64,000 bases of DNA, from NCBI RefSeq assembly GCF_022899355.1, contig NZ_JALJCK010000003.1, forward strand, positions 513,940 through 577,939, given 5' to 3'. Each line of letters starts with the position of its first letter. Within the stretch, counting starts at the first letter, position 1. This document shows positions 1-9,545 of this stretch, in pieces. The notes below the pieces were generated by a model that worked only from the letters and a program-made list of their open reading frames with translations, was not told the origin of the DNA and ran no database searches. The translations under genes and the position numbers were made by a program. This stretch comes from Shinella yambaruensis (GTDB lineage: Bacteria > Pseudomonadota > Alphaproteobacteria > Rhizobiales > Rhizobiaceae).

Positions 1-50
1 GACATACCGGCAGACCGTGCTTCCGCAAGGTCAGGAATTGCCGGAAACCC

Positions 51-1694
51 CTACAGCCGCACGCAGGCCATATCCAGCCCGTCCAGCTCGATCGTTCCGT
101 CCTTCAGCTTCGCCCCGAAGCCGGGCACCGACAGGGGGGCGCCGAGTTTCAGCGACTTGGCCGGCACGAATTCGGCCTTTTCATGCGTCAGGTTGAAGAC
201 GAAAAGCAGTTTCTCGCCGCCCTTCTCGCGGGTGAAGGCGAGGATGTCGTGGTTGGAGTGCAGGAAGGACATGTCGCCGTCGTGCAGCGTCTCGTGTTCC
301 CTGCGGAAGGCGAGCGTGGCGCGGTAGTGGTTGAACACCGAGCCGGCGATCTTCTCCTGCACGTCGACGGCAAGCCGGGCGTGGTCCTGCGGCACCGGCA
401 GCCAGGGCTTGCCGGTGCTGAAGCCGGCATGGGCCTCGCCGTGCTGCCAGGGCATCGGTGTGCGGCAACCGTCGCGCCCCTTGAAGGCCGGCCAGAAGCG
501 GATGCCGTAGGGATCGCGCAGGTCCTCGAAGGCGAGGTCGGCTTCGGTGAGGCCGAGTTCCTCGCCCTGGTAGAGGCAGATCGAGCCGCGCAGGGTCGAC
601 AAGAGGGTGATGGCGAGCTTGGCGATGCGCTCGCGCTCCTCCGGCGCGCGGATGAAGCGGCTGACATGGCGGTTGACGTCGTGGTTGGAAAAGGCCCAGC
701 AGACCCAGCCGTCCGTCACCGCACGCTGGAAGCTCTGCACGCATTTGCGCACATGGTCGGCGGTGAAATCCGGCCCGAGAAGATCGAACGTGTAGCACAT
801 GTGCAGCTTGTCGCCGCCGCTCGTATAGTCGGCGACGGTCTTCAGCGAGCGGGCGCCGTCGCCCACCTCCCCCACCGTCGCGCGCCCCTCGTATTCGTCG
901 AGCAACGCGCGGAACCGCTTGAGGAAAGCGACGTTCTCCGGCTGCGTCTTGTCGTAGCGATGGGTCTGCATGCCGTAGGGATTGACGTCCGGCGCATCGA
1001 GGCCGACCGCCTCGGGATCGGGCTCGTGGGGCGGGTTGTCGCGCAGCTTCCTGTCGTGGAAGTAGAAGTTCACCGTATCGAGGCGGAAGCCGTCCACACC
1101 GCGATCGAGCCAGAAGCGCACGGTCTTCAAAAGCGCCTCCTGCACATCCGGATTGTGGAAATTGAGGTCGGGCTGCGAGATCAGGAAGTTGTGCATGTAA
1201 TATTGCTTGCGCACGCCGTCCCATTCCCAGCCCGGCCCGCCGAAGATTGACAGCCAGTTGTTGGGCGCCGTGCCGTCGGGCTTGGGATCGGCCCAGACAT
1301 ACCAGTCCGCCTTGGGATTGTTCCGGCTGGAACGGCTCTCGACGAACCAGGGATGCTGGTCTGACGTATGCGAGATGACCTGGTCGATGATGACCTTGAG
1401 GCCGAGGCGATGAGCCTCCGCCAGCATGGCGTCGAAATCGGCGAGCGTGCCGAACATCGGATCGACGTCGCAATAGTCCGAGACGTCGTAGCCCATGTCG
1501 GCCATCGGCGACTTGAAGAAGGGCGAGAGCCAGATGGCGTCGACGCCGAGCGAAGCGATGTGCCCGAGCCGCTTCGTGATGCCCCGCAGGTCGCCCATGC
1601 CGTCGCCGGTCGTGTCCTGGAACGAGCGGGGATAGACCTGATAGATCACCGCCCCGCGCCACCAGTCATCAGCCTTCTTGCGGGGCTTCGCCAT
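51..1694 (-). CDS. aglA: Alpha-glucosidase, GH13 family (AglA-like)
   Basis: A 547-residue cytoplasmic glycoside hydrolase that would cleave alpha-glucosidic bonds of imported sugars such as maltose, trehalose or sucrose. The GH13 barrel starts at once (WWRGAVIYQVYPRSF). The nucleophile is D206 in GFRLD, the acid/base is E276 in VGEVGD, and the third carboxylate is D339 in SNHDVNRH. No signal peptide is visible, which fits the intracellular AglA type of rhizobia. The frame is open for 95 more codons upstream, but that stretch is low complexity and the GH13 fold begins right after the chosen ATG (MAKPRKKADDWW). The exact substrate cannot be read from sequence; the aglEFGK transport genes, if present, lie outside the window. 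Confidence 0.93.
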   Translation of the reverse strand: MAKPRKKADDWWRGAVIYQVYPRSFQDTTGDGMGDLRGITKRLGHIASLGVDAIWLSPFFKSPMADMGYDVSDYCDVDPMFGTLADFDAMLAEAHRLGLKVIIDQVISHTSDQHPWFVESRSSRNNPKADWYVWADPKPDGTAPNNWLSIFGGPGWEWDGVRKQYYMHNFLISQPDLNFHNPDVQEALLKTVRFWLDRGVDGFRLDTVNFYFHDRKLRDNPPHEPDPEAVGLDAPDVNPYGMQTHRYDKTQPENVAFLKRFRALLDEYEGRATVGEVGDGARSLKTVADYTSGGDKLHMCYTFDLLGPDFTADHVRKCVQSFQRAVTDGWVCWAFSNHDVNRHVSRFIRAPEERERIAKLAITLLSTLRGSICLYQGEELGLTEADLAFEDLRDPYGIRFWPAFKGRDGCRTPMPWQHGEAHAGFSTGKPWLPVPQDHARLAVDVQEKIAGSVFNHYRATLAFRREHETLHDGDMSFLHSNHDILAFTREKGGEKLLFVFNLTHEKAEFVPAKSLKLGAPLSVPGFGAKLKDGTIELDGLDMACVRL

Positions 1695-1845
1695 GCTTTT
1701 TTCGCTCCGGTTTCCAGTTGTCACCGGCAAGATGTAACGCGGCCCCGGCGGGGCGTAAACGGCCGGGACCGCGATTTTTCGAAGGTTGACGCGGGGCCGG
1801 TCGATCGGGATGATGCCGGCAAATTCCATAGAGAAGGTTGACCCC

Positions 1846-2850
1846 ATGACCGATGCCGTCACCCTTTCCCCGCAGGAAGCGCGCGACCTTGCCCGAACGG
1901 CGCTGATGCGCGTCGGCATGGTGGAGGCCGCGGCGGCGGCCCTCGCCGAGGCGACCGTGGAGGCGGAACTGGCGGGCAAGCCGGCCGTCGGCTTCAGCCA
2001 TCTGACGGACTATCTCAGAAGTCTCGTGGACGGCAGGATCGCCGGCAAGGCCGAACCGCTCATCACCTCGCCCGTGCCGGCCATCCTGAAATGCGACGCG
2101 ATGGGCGGCGTGGCGCAGCACGGCTTCTCGATTGCGCGCGAAGAGCTTGCGTCGAAGGCGAAGACCTTCGGCATCGCCGTCTTCACCGTTTGCAACAGTT
2201 ACACGACCGGGGAACTCGGCTGGTATGCGGCAAACCTCGCGAGCGAAGGCCTCGTCGCCCTCGTCGCGACCAACAGCCATGCCGTGCTGGCCGGCGCCGG
2301 CAGCCGCCATCCGGTCTACGGCACCAATCCCCTCGCCTTCGCCGCGCCGCGCGATGACGGCGGGATCCTGCTGATCGACCAGTCGTCGAGCGCGACCGCA
2401 CTGGTCAATATCCGCGCCGCCGCCGCACGCAGCGAGCCCATTCCGGACACCTGGGCGGTCGATCAGGATGGGCGGCCGACGACCGATCCCTTCGCCGCCA
2501 TGCAGGGCGCGCTGACCGCCTTCGGCGGCAGCCGCGGCGCCAACATTGCCCTCATGGTCGAAGTCCTGGCCGCGGGCCTTACCGGCGGCAACTGGTCGCT
2601 GGACGCCGCCGATTTCCAGGCCGGCGACACCTCGCCGGGTGTCGGGCTGTTCGTCCTGGCGCTCTCGCCGCAGCTCTTCGCCGACAATTTCCCGGCCCGC
2701 CTGACGCGGCAGGCGGACAGGCTGTCGACAGACCACAACGTGCACATTCCCGGCCTCGACCGGGTGAAACGGCAGCGCGAGGCCGAAAGCGCAGGCATCC
2801 GCTTGCCGCAGCAACTCTTTGACAGTATTTCCTCTTTCCGGCGGAACTAG
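1846..2850 (+). CDS. LDH2-family malate/lactate-type dehydrogenase
   Basis: A 334-residue NAD(P)H-dependent oxidoreductase of the LDH2 (malate/L-lactate/ureidoglycolate dehydrogenase) family, which reduces 2-oxo acids or cyclic imino acids. The conserved block GTNPLAFAAPR, preceded by NSHAVLAGAGSR, is present, and SHLTDYL near residue 50 carries the likely catalytic His. ATG 1846 was chosen because the preceding in-frame codons do not resemble the family. It lies 18 bases upstream of a PfkB sugar kinase on the same strand, so the two probably form one transcript and the substrate may be a sugar-acid derivative. The exact substrate cannot be assigned. Confidence 0.85.
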   Translation: MTDAVTLSPQEARDLARTALMRVGMVEAAAAALAEATVEAELAGKPAVGFSHLTDYLRSLVDGRIAGKAEPLITSPVPAILKCDAMGGVAQHGFSIAREELASKAKTFGIAVFTVCNSYTTGELGWYAANLASEGLVALVATNSHAVLAGAGSRHPVYGTNPLAFAAPRDDGGILLIDQSSSATALVNIRAAAARSEPIPDTWAVDQDGRPTTDPFAAMQGALTAFGGSRGANIALMVEVLAAGLTGGNWSLDAADFQAGDTSPGVGLFVLALSPQLFADNFPARLTRQADRLSTDHNVHIPGLDRVKRQREAESAGIRLPQQLFDSISSFRRN

Positions 2851-2868
2851 CCGGGAGGACCTTGGAAC

Positions 2869-3783
2869 ATGACGGCACGATTGCTCACGATCGGTGAATG
2901 CATGGTGGAACTGATGCAGGCCGAGGGCGGCCTCCTGCGCAAGAGCTTTGCCGGCGACACGTTCAACACCGCCTATTATGCCCGCCAGTACCTGCCCGAC
3001 GACTGGAACGTCGACTATTTCTCGGCCGTCGGCACCGACATGATCTCCGACGAGATGCTTGCCTTCATGGATGGCCACGGCATCGGCACCGGATATGTCG
3101 CGCGCATCGAGGGCCGCTCGCCGGGCCTTTACATGATCCACCTGAAGGACGGCGAGCGCAGCTTCTCCTACTGGCGCTCCGTCTCGGCGGCAAAGCTGCT
3201 GGCACGCGACGGCGACCGGCTGCGCGCGGCCATCGACGCGTCCGACATCGTGGTCTTTTCCGGCATCACGCTGGCGATCCTGCCGGCCGAGGATGTCGAG
3301 ACGCTGCTCGCCGAGCTGCGCCGCGCCAAGGCCGCGGGAAAACGCGTCATCTTCGACCCGAATATTCGCCCGCGTCTTTGGGACGACGCCGAGCGCATGC
3401 ACGCGACGATCACCGCCGGCGCGCGCGCCGCGACGCTGGTCATGCCGAGCCTCGACGACGAGACGACGCATTTCGGCGATGCCGGGCTGGAGGAAACCAT
3501 TGCCCGCTACCGCGCGCTCGGCGTCGACGGGCTTGTCGTGAAGGACGGCGCGGAAGGCGCGACCCTCGTCTTCGGCGAGAAGCGCAGCCATGCGCCGTCC
3601 GCCAGGGTGGAGAAGATCGTCGACACGACCAGCGCCGGTGACAGCTTCAACGGCGCCTTCCTCGCCCGCCTCGCGACAGGGGCAAACCCCGAGGCGGCGG
3701 CGCGCTTTGCCGCGGATGTCGCCGCGGCCGTGATCCAGCATCACGGCGCGCTGGTGGCGAAGGACAAGCTGCCGGAGTGCTGA
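2869..3783 (+). CDS. kdgK: PfkB-family sugar kinase, probable 2-keto-3-deoxygluconate kinase
   Basis: A 304-residue ribokinase/PfkB kinase. The second PfkB signature is intact (DTTSAGDSFNGAF) with catalytic base D258; the N-terminal GECMVEL and the substrate-side GDTFNTAYYARQYLP resemble 2-keto-3-deoxygluconate kinases, which make KDPG for the Entner-Doudoroff pathway. A good ribosome site (GGGAGGACC) precedes the ATG. It is the second gene of a pair with the LDH2 dehydrogenase. PfkB substrate calls from sequence are tentative; fructokinase-like or other ketose kinases remain possible. Confidence 0.85.
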   Translation: MTARLLTIGECMVELMQAEGGLLRKSFAGDTFNTAYYARQYLPDDWNVDYFSAVGTDMISDEMLAFMDGHGIGTGYVARIEGRSPGLYMIHLKDGERSFSYWRSVSAAKLLARDGDRLRAAIDASDIVVFSGITLAILPAEDVETLLAELRRAKAAGKRVIFDPNIRPRLWDDAERMHATITAGARAATLVMPSLDDETTHFGDAGLEETIARYRALGVDGLVVKDGAEGATLVFGEKRSHAPSARVEKIVDTTSAGDSFNGAFLARLATGANPEAAARFAADVAAAVIQHHGALVAKDKLPEC

Positions 3784-3810
3784 GGTCACCCGGGCAACGA
3801 CTCCAGCCCC

Positions 3811-3945
3811 TCATCCGGCCTGCCGGCCACCTTCTCCCCGTAAACGGGGCGAAGGGGATATGCCGTGCCGGTTTCCCCAATCAATGCCCGCAAGCGCGGC
3901 ACGTCCCCTCTCCCCGCTTGCGGGGAGAGGGTTAGGGTGAGGGGC
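3811..3945. repeat. Two intergenic palindromes of the rhizobial CTCTCCCCG/CGGGGAGAG type
   Basis: The kinase-der intergenic space holds two hairpin-forming elements. One is centred near 3842 (TTCTCCCCGTAAACGGGGCGAA). The other, at about 3903-3945, has the arms CCTCTCCCCG and CGGGGAGAGG around CTTG, followed by GTTAGGGTGAGGGG. Elements of this look are abundant between genes in Rhizobiaceae. They may also act as transcription ends between the convergent kinase and der genes. Confidence 0.75.
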
Positions 3946-3978
3946 AAACGCCATATCCGCCGAAAGGCAAAAAGGCGC

Positions 3979-5412
3979 TCAGCGCCTCTTCTTCGCCTTG
4001 TTCGCGAACGGGTTGTCCGATGCGCGGAAGTGGATGCGGATCGGCACGCCGGGCAGGTTGAAGTCGTTGCGCAGGCCGTTCGTCAGGTAGCGGATATAGG
4101 ACTCCGGCAGCGCATCGGGGCGCGTGCAGGAGATCATGAAGCCCGGCGGACGGGCCTTCACCTGCGTCATGTATTTCAGCTTGAGGCGGCGGCCGGAAAC
4201 GGCCGGCGGCGGATGCTGCGTCTGCTGCGCGTCCAGCCAGCGGTTCAGCTTGGCGGTGGAGATGCGGCGGTTCCAGGTGCGGTCCGTGTCGATGACGGCC
4301 TGCATCAGCTTGTCGAGGCCGCGGCCCGTCTGGCCGGAAACCGGCACGGCGCGGATGCCGCGCGCCTGCGGCAGGAGGCGATCGGTCTTTTCGCGCAGAT
4401 CCGCAAGAACGGCCTGCGGGTCATCGATCAGGTCCCACTTGTTGAAGGCGAGCACGGCGGCACGGCCTTCACGCAGCACGAGGTCGACGATCTGGAGGTC
4501 CTGCTTCTCGAAGGGGATGGTCGAATCGAAGACGATGACGACCGTCTCGGCAAAACGGATGGCGCGCAGGCCATCGGCGACGGAGAGCTTTTCCAGCTTC
4601 TCCTGCACCTTGGCCTTGCGCCGCATGCCGGCCGTATCGAACATCTTGATCGTGCGGCCCCTCCAGTCCCATTCGACGGAGATCGAATCGCGCGTGATGC
4701 CGGCCTCCGGGCCGGTCAGGAGCCGGTCCTCGCCGAGGAAGCGGTTGATCAGCGTGGACTTGCCGGCATTCGGGCGGCCGACGATGGCAACGCGCAGCGG
4801 CTTCGTCTCATCATATTCCGGCTCGAAATCCTCGTCCTCTCCGGCGCCCTCGGCAGCCGCCTCGGCGCGCACATCGACATCGGTGACGGCCTCGTCGTCC
4901 TCGGGAAAGGCGCGGTCCTCGCCAATCGCCGCGACGATGGCGTCGCGCAGGTCCAGCATGCCCTGGCCGTGCTCGGCGGAAATCGGCGTCGGCTCGCCAA
5001 GGCCGAGCGTGAAGGCATCGTAGAAACCGCCGTCGGAGCCGCGGGCCTCCGACTTGTTGGCGACGAGCACCACCGGCTTGCCCTTGCGGCGCAGCATGTC
5101 GGCAAGCGCCTGGTCGACCGGCGTCAGGCCCATCTTGGCATCGACGACGAAGAGCGAGAGGTCCGCCTCGTCGATCGCCGCCTCCGTCTGGGCACGCATG
5201 CGGCCCAGCAGGGTATCGGGCGCGGCCTCCTCGAGGCCGGCCGTGTCGATGATGCGGAATTTCAGGTCGACGAGCCGCGCATCGCCGGGACGGCGGTCGC
5301 GGGTGACGCCCGGCGTGTCGTCGACAAGCGCGAGCTTCTTGCCCACGAGCCTGTTGAACAGGGTGGACTTGCCGACATTGGGGCGTCCGACAATGGCGAC
5401 GGTGAAGCTCAT
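3979..5412 (-). CDS. der: Ribosome biogenesis GTPase Der (EngA)
   Basis: A 477-residue protein with the tandem GTPase layout unique to Der, needed for 50S subunit maturation. G domain 1 starts at residue 3 with P-loop GRPNVGKS and carries NKSE; G domain 2 carries [12 protein letters not shown] and NKWD. An acidic linker (roughly residues 165-205) separates them, and the C-terminal KH-like domain ends in a basic tail (ANKAKKRR). The start [11 protein letters not shown] puts the P-loop at the expected place. The upstream TPR-membrane gene on the same strand is a frequent Der neighbour in alphaproteobacteria. An essential housekeeping gene. Confidence 0.98.
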   Translation of the reverse strand: MSFTVAIVGRPNVGKSTLFNRLVGKKLALVDDTPGVTRDRRPGDARLVDLKFRIIDTAGLEEAAPDTLLGRMRAQTEAAIDEADLSLFVVDAKMGLTPVDQALADMLRRKGKPVVLVANKSEARGSDGGFYDAFTLGLGEPTPISAEHGQGMLDLRDAIVAAIGEDRAFPEDDEAVTDVDVRAEAAAEGAGEDEDFEPEYDETKPLRVAIVGRPNAGKSTLINRFLGEDRLLTGPEAGITRDSISVEWDWRGRTIKMFDTAGMRRKAKVQEKLEKLSVADGLRAIRFAETVVIVFDSTIPFEKQDLQIVDLVLREGRAAVLAFNKWDLIDDPQAVLADLREKTDRLLPQARGIRAVPVSGQTGRGLDKLMQAVIDTDRTWNRRISTAKLNRWLDAQQTQHPPPAVSGRRLKLKYMTQVKARPPGFMISCTRPDALPESYIRYLTNGLRNDFNLPGVPIRIHFRASDNPFANKAKKRR

Positions 5413-5439
5413 GGATGTGTTCCGTTTCGGTGGCCGGCT

Positions 5440-5494
5440 AAAGCAATTCCGGTAAAAGGGCGAAGCGGTCTTTCATCCGGAACTGCGTCAAAAA
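5440..5494. repeat. Rhizobiaceae hairpin repeat, GCAATTCCGG...CCGGAACTGC type
   Basis: Between der and the TPR gene lies a short element with near-complementary ends (GCAATTCCGG near 5442 and CCGGAACTGC near 5477) around a middle containing AAGCGGTCTTTC. A variant occurs at 35533-35579 in this window. I recall similar elements as common in Rhizobiaceae intergenic DNA; function unknown. Confidence 0.65.
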
Positions 5495-5504
5495 CGATAC
5501 GAGA

Positions 5505-6176
5505 TCAGGAGGACAGCTTGCCGCTTGCGGCGATCAGGTCAAGCAGCATCTGCGCCCGGTTGGCGACGTTGCGCGGGCTCTCGTTGTCGGAAAGGATCGC
5601 GTCGAACCATTCCTTGGCGCGCGCATAGTCCTCGTGCTTGTAGGCGGAGAGGCCGAGAACCTCGCGCGCGGAATGGCGCAGCGCGCTCTGGGGCGTGGCA
5701 AGCTGCTCGGCTTCGGCGGAAACCTGGTCATAGGTGCCGGTGTCGACGAGGAGATAGGCGGCGCGCAGGCGCGCGGCATCGCGCAGCGCCTGCGGCACGG
5801 AACCATCCTTGGCGATCGCCGTGAAGGCATTGACGGCGCCCTGCACGTCCGTCGCCGCCAGCAGCGAGGCGGAGCGCATGCGCGCCAGCACCGGATAGGA
5901 GCCGAAGCCGTCCTTCTCCAGTGCGGTCAGAGCGGCGAGCGCCTCCTCGTTCTTGCCCTCGCGGGCAAGCGTCAGGGCGGCCAGGAAGCTGTCGCCGGCG
6001 GCCGAGGCCTCGCTGTCGCGCCAGTAGTCGTAGCTCACCTTGCCGATCGTGCCGAGGACGACCAGGACGGCGGCGGCGATGAAGATGCGACCGAAACGCT
6101 TCCAGACCAGACGCATCTGGTCGGAGCGCAGTTCCTCGTTCACCTCGCGGATAAAGCTGTCGTCCTGATTTGCCAT
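5505..6176 (-). CDS. Membrane-anchored TPR-like protein (YfgM type)
   Basis: A 223-residue protein with a soluble N-terminus (MANQDDSFIREVNEELR), one membrane segment at about residues 30-52 (FIAAAVLVVLGTIGKVS), and an alpha-helical TPR-like periplasmic region to the end. This is the layout of YfgM-like proteins, which work with the Sec translocon and periplasmic chaperones in E. coli. It sits 92 bases upstream of der on the same strand, a neighbourhood shared with many proteobacteria. The YfgM analogy is inferred from topology and context. Confidence 0.85.
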   Translation of the reverse strand: MANQDDSFIREVNEELRSDQMRLVWKRFGRIFIAAAVLVVLGTIGKVSYDYWRDSEASAAGDSFLAALTLAREGKNEEALAALTALEKDGFGSYPVLARMRSASLLAATDVQGAVNAFTAIAKDGSVPQALRDAARLRAAYLLVDTGTYDQVSAEAEQLATPQSALRHSAREVLGLSAYKHEDYARAKEWFDAILSDNESPRNVANRAQMLLDLIAASGKLSS

Positions 6177-6277
6177 GTTCTGCCCGGCTCGAATTCACGC
6201 TTAAAGTTAGCGCCTTCTACCCCATTTTGGCGGCGTTGTAAGGGGGCAGGCGCGAAAAGCCGGGGATCAGGCGATGA

Positions 6278-6862
6278 TCACGGCAGGGGTGGAACACCGA
6301 TCACCCATTCGTGAAGCTTGAGGACGATCGCCGCATAGAGCGCAAGGCCGACGACGGCGGAAATCAGATCGTATTTCGCCGAGACGAAGACCGGCAGCCT
6401 CGTCTCCCCGGCCGCGATGCGCTTCTTCAGCGTGATGCGCAGGATGACCGCCCAGGCGAGGATCGTCACGAAGAGCAGCACCGAATAGCTCTCGCCATTC
6501 GCCAGGAGATGGGCCAGCGCCCAGATCTTGATGGCGACGAGCAGCGGGAACTTCAGCTTCGTGCGGATATGCCCGGCCGGCAGAAAGCCGGCGACGAGAC
6601 AGATCGAGGCGATCAGCATCAGCGTCAGCGCGATATGCGACAGGAAGGTCGGCGGGAAATAGAGCATCTCGCCGCCATTCTCGCGCGCATCGACGAAACC
6701 GTAGGCGATGAGCGCGAGGCTGAGCAGCGAGACGATGCCATGCAGCGCCATCCAGCCCGGCTTGCCGAGGGCGGCGATGCCCGCATTGCGCAGGCCCGGC
6801 GCGAAGGGGCGCAGAAGATGGGTGACGATGAAAAGAACAAGACCGGCGATGAGCAACGTCAT
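6278..6862 (-). CDS. NnrU-family integral membrane protein
   Basis: A 194-residue protein with about six hydrophobic helices. Features typical of NnrU are the N-terminal MTLLIAGLVLFIVTHLLRPFAPGLR, an HGIVSLLSLALIAYGF helix and the central LANGESYSVLLF. NnrU is linked to nitrite/nitric-oxide respiration in some alphaproteobacteria, but most homologues occur in genomes without that link and the molecular role is unknown. ATG 6862 begins the first helix directly; the in-frame stretch upstream is non-homologous. No denitrification genes are nearby. Confidence 0.85.
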   Translation of the reverse strand: MTLLIAGLVLFIVTHLLRPFAPGLRNAGIAALGKPGWMALHGIVSLLSLALIAYGFVDARENGGEMLYFPPTFLSHIALTLMLIASICLVAGFLPAGHIRTKLKFPLLVAIKIWALAHLLANGESYSVLLFVTILAWAVILRITLKKRIAAGETRLPVFVSAKYDLISAVVGLALYAAIVLKLHEWVIGVPPLP

Positions 6863-7001
6863 GAAAATGCCCCTTGAAGAAAAGACGGCCCGCGGCCGTT
6901 TCCTCTGGAATAGCCCTCGCACGGCGACAATTCCAGCCCGATCAAAGGATTGCCGCATTCGCGAACCATGAAAACCCCTTTGCAAATTGTCGCGGGTAGC
7001 C

Positions 7002-8015
7002 ATGTCGTCTTCAGTCTCGTTCCGGATCGTCCTCCTTCCCCTCGCCGCCGCGCTCGCCGCCGGCCCGGCCCTTGCCAAGGACGACACGATCGAGACCGCT
7101 AAGCGCAAGCAGCTCGTCATCGTCTCCTTCGACGGGGCACACGACAACCTCCTGTGGGAGAAGAGCCGCGCCATGGCGAAACGCACCGGTGCGCATTTCA
7201 CCTATTTCCTCTCCTGCACCTTCCTCTTCCCGAAGGACGAGCGCGCCAATTACCAGGCGCCGCACGAGAAGCGAGGACGCTCCAATGTCGGCTTCTCCCC
7301 GGACCGGGAGGACACGATCCTGCGCCTCGGCGAGATCTGGCTGGCAAAGCTCGAGGGCCACGATATCGGCAGCCACGCCTGCGGCCATTTCGACGGCGGC
7401 AAATGGAGCGCGGAGGACTGGAAGGCCGAGTTCACCTTCTTCCACGAGACGCTGAAGAACGCCTGGCAGAATGCCGGCGTCGGCGAGCGGGAGCCGGCGG
7501 ACTGGCAGCGCTTCGTCAAGGAGGACATCAAGGGGTTCCGCGCGCCCTATCTTTCCGCCGGCAGCGGGCTGATCAAGGCGCTGGAGGCACACGGCTTCAC
7601 CTATGATGCCAGCCTCGTCTCGAAGGGACCCGCCATGCCGGTCGCAAGCGGCGAGATCGCCCGCTTCGCCCTGCCCCTCGTGCCGGAAGGCGCCGCCCGG
7701 CGCCCGGTCATCGCCATGGACTACAACCTCTATGTCCGCCATTCCAAGGGCAAGGAGGCGCCGGATAAGAGCGCCGCCTTCGAGGAAAGCACGCTTCAGG
7801 CCTATCGAGACGCCTTCACGAAGCAATATGACGGCGAGCGCATCCCCCTCCAGCTCGGCTTCCATTTCGTGGAGATGAACGCCGGCGCCTACTGGCGCGC
7901 GCTCGACCGATTCCTGACGGAGACCTGCGGCAAACAGGACGTCGCCTGCGTCAGCTATGCCGAGGCGATGGACATTCTCGCGAAAGAAAAGAAGGCGGCC
8001 GGAGCCGCCCTCTGA
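7002..8015 (+). CDS. Exported polysaccharide deacetylase-like protein
   Basis: A 337-residue protein with a clear signal peptide (cleavage likely after ALA at residue 25), followed by a NodB-like fold: VSFDGAHDN (residues 42-49) as the first metal motif, GSHACGHFDGG as the histidine motif, and GFRAPYLS as the third motif. It would remove acyl groups from a surface or periplasmic glycan. The first motif is FDGAHD rather than the standard TFDD, and the protein resembles the subgroup in which a large loop separates motifs. An in-frame TTG lies 15 bases upstream of the chosen ATG. The substrate cannot be inferred. Confidence 0.82.
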   Translation: MSSSVSFRIVLLPLAAALAAGPALAKDDTIETAKRKQLVIVSFDGAHDNLLWEKSRAMAKRTGAHFTYFLSCTFLFPKDERANYQAPHEKRGRSNVGFSPDREDTILRLGEIWLAKLEGHDIGSHACGHFDGGKWSAEDWKAEFTFFHETLKNAWQNAGVGEREPADWQRFVKEDIKGFRAPYLSAGSGLIKALEAHGFTYDASLVSKGPAMPVASGEIARFALPLVPEGAARRPVIAMDYNLYVRHSKGKEAPDKSAAFEESTLQAYRDAFTKQYDGERIPLQLGFHFVEMNAGAYWRALDRFLTETCGKQDVACVSYAEAMDILAKEKKAAGAAL

Positions 8016-8024
8016 CGGCCAAGC

Positions 8025-9290
8025 CTACCGCGCCAGCTCCTCGTTGCCGCCAGCCGCGATGAACTGCTGGTCGATGCTCGGCAGCTCCTGCCCATCGATC
8101 GCCGCTTCGAAAGCCTTGAGGCGCTTGTGGATCGACTGCAGCTCGATGATCGTCGACCACGAGTTCACAAGATACTGGAACGAGCTGGAGACCTGGCCGA
8201 AGGCCGTCAGGATCTGCTGCAGGATGCCGTAGGTGATCTTGCCGGTGACGATGGTCGGCACGAGGATGAAGTAGACGAAGAGGTTGTCGGCCTGCAGATA
8301 GAACATGCGGGCGACGTTGAAATAGAGATAGTGGAAATAGAGCCGGAAATAGTTCATCCGGACGTTGTCGAACAGCTCGCGCACCGTCGGGGGCTGGGCC
8401 TTGGTCTCGTCGTCCTCGCCATAGACCAGCTCCTTGCGGTAGGCGGCCTCGACACGCTGGTTGCGGAACTCGAGGCCCGGCAGCTTGATCCCCACGAAGG
8501 CGAGCAGGAAGGTGCCGAAAGCCGACCAGAGGATCGCCGCCCAGAACAGCGCATGCGGCACTTCGCCGATGACCGGCAGCGGGCCGATATGCACGGAGAG
8601 GGCGAAGAGCACCGGCAGGAACGCGATCAGCGTCATCACCGCGTCGATCAGGCTGACGCCGAGGCCTTCGGTGATCGTCGCGAAGCGCATCGTGTCTTCC
8701 TGCACGCGCTGCGAGGCGCCTTCGATATGCCGCACGCGCGGCCAGAGCGACATGTAGTAGTTGTTCATCGCCGTGCGCCAGCGGAAGACATAGTGGCTGA
8801 CGAAGAAGCGCGTGATGACGTAGACGAAGACGCTGATGAAGGCGATCTGGCAGAAGATCAGCATCAGGTCGAAGAAATTCTGTGTGGTCACACCGCCCGT
8901 GCCCTGCAGCGCGTTCTGCAGGGTATCGCCGAAGGGGCGGCGCCAGTTGTTGATGGCGAGCGAGACCTGCACGCTGAAATAGGTCGAGAAGATGATGAAG
9001 GCCGAACCCCATATCGACCAGTTGGTCCAGGGGTGATCCTTCGCCCGGATCTGCCAGAACAGGCCGAAGAGGCCGGTGCAGATCAGGAAATAGAGATAGA
9101 ACCAGATGTTGTCCGGCGTCACGAAGTAACCGAGGCCGACCGGCGGTTCCGTGCCGGCCGGCAGCGGCGGCAGGCCGATCAGCGCACCGAAGTTGGCGCC
9201 GACCGTGTACCAGGCCGCGATCGAAAGCAGCGTCCAGACGACAAGGGAGGAAAAGAACAGCTTCGGCTGCGGGAAGAAGGAGTGGAACAA
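8025..9290 (-). CDS. bacA: BacA/SbmA-family peptide transporter
   Basis: A 421-residue inner-membrane protein with about seven hydrophobic segments and no ATPase domain, the hallmark of proton-driven SbmA/BacA transporters. Family traits include the N-terminal [24 protein letters not shown], and the C-terminal [19 protein letters not shown]. In Sinorhizobium, Rhizobium and Brucella, BacA imports antimicrobial peptides, including plant NCR peptides, and supports very-long-chain lipid A modification and chronic host infection. It is convergent with the deacetylase (9-base gap) and appears to be a single-gene unit. Confidence 0.93.
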   Translation of the reverse strand: MFHSFFPQPKLFFSSLVVWTLLSIAAWYTVGANFGALIGLPPLPAGTEPPVGLGYFVTPDNIWFYLYFLICTGLFGLFWQIRAKDHPWTNWSIWGSAFIIFSTYFSVQVSLAINNWRRPFGDTLQNALQGTGGVTTQNFFDLMLIFCQIAFISVFVYVITRFFVSHYVFRWRTAMNNYYMSLWPRVRHIEGASQRVQEDTMRFATITEGLGVSLIDAVMTLIAFLPVLFALSVHIGPLPVIGEVPHALFWAAILWSAFGTFLLAFVGIKLPGLEFRNQRVEAAYRKELVYGEDDETKAQPPTVRELFDNVRMNYFRLYFHYLYFNVARMFYLQADNLFVYFILVPTIVTGKITYGILQQILTAFGQVSSSFQYLVNSWSTIIELQSIHKRLKAFEAAIDGQELPSIDQQFIAAGGNEELAR

Positions 9291-9545
9291 GGTGCGAAAC
9301 TCTCGTTTGCATGGGGCAGCAACGCCGCCGGTTCGCGCAGAACCTAGAGGAGTTTACGCATCGCAACAATCGCCAAGCGCCCGGATTACCGAGATTTAAT
9401 GGAAGGCGCGCCGCCAAGAACGGTGATGTTCAACGCGAATGTCCCTTTACGCCGGCCCGGACAACGGGGCACCGCTGTAACACCCCGAGCCGCGATGGTC
9501 CCGTTGAACGACAAGGCTGGTAAAGACGGTCCCTGGCTTCCCGGT

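Noticed and set aside
51..1979. Longer alpha-glucosidase starting at 1979
   Set aside because: The extra 95 residues are Ala/Ser/Arg-rich and overlap the start of the divergent dehydrogenase gene; ATG 1694 starts the conserved domain.
1669..3789. Long open frame on the minus strand opposite the LDH2/kinase genes
   Set aside because: It lies antisense to two genes with clear family motifs, has no recognisable domain and merely reflects the GC-rich third positions.
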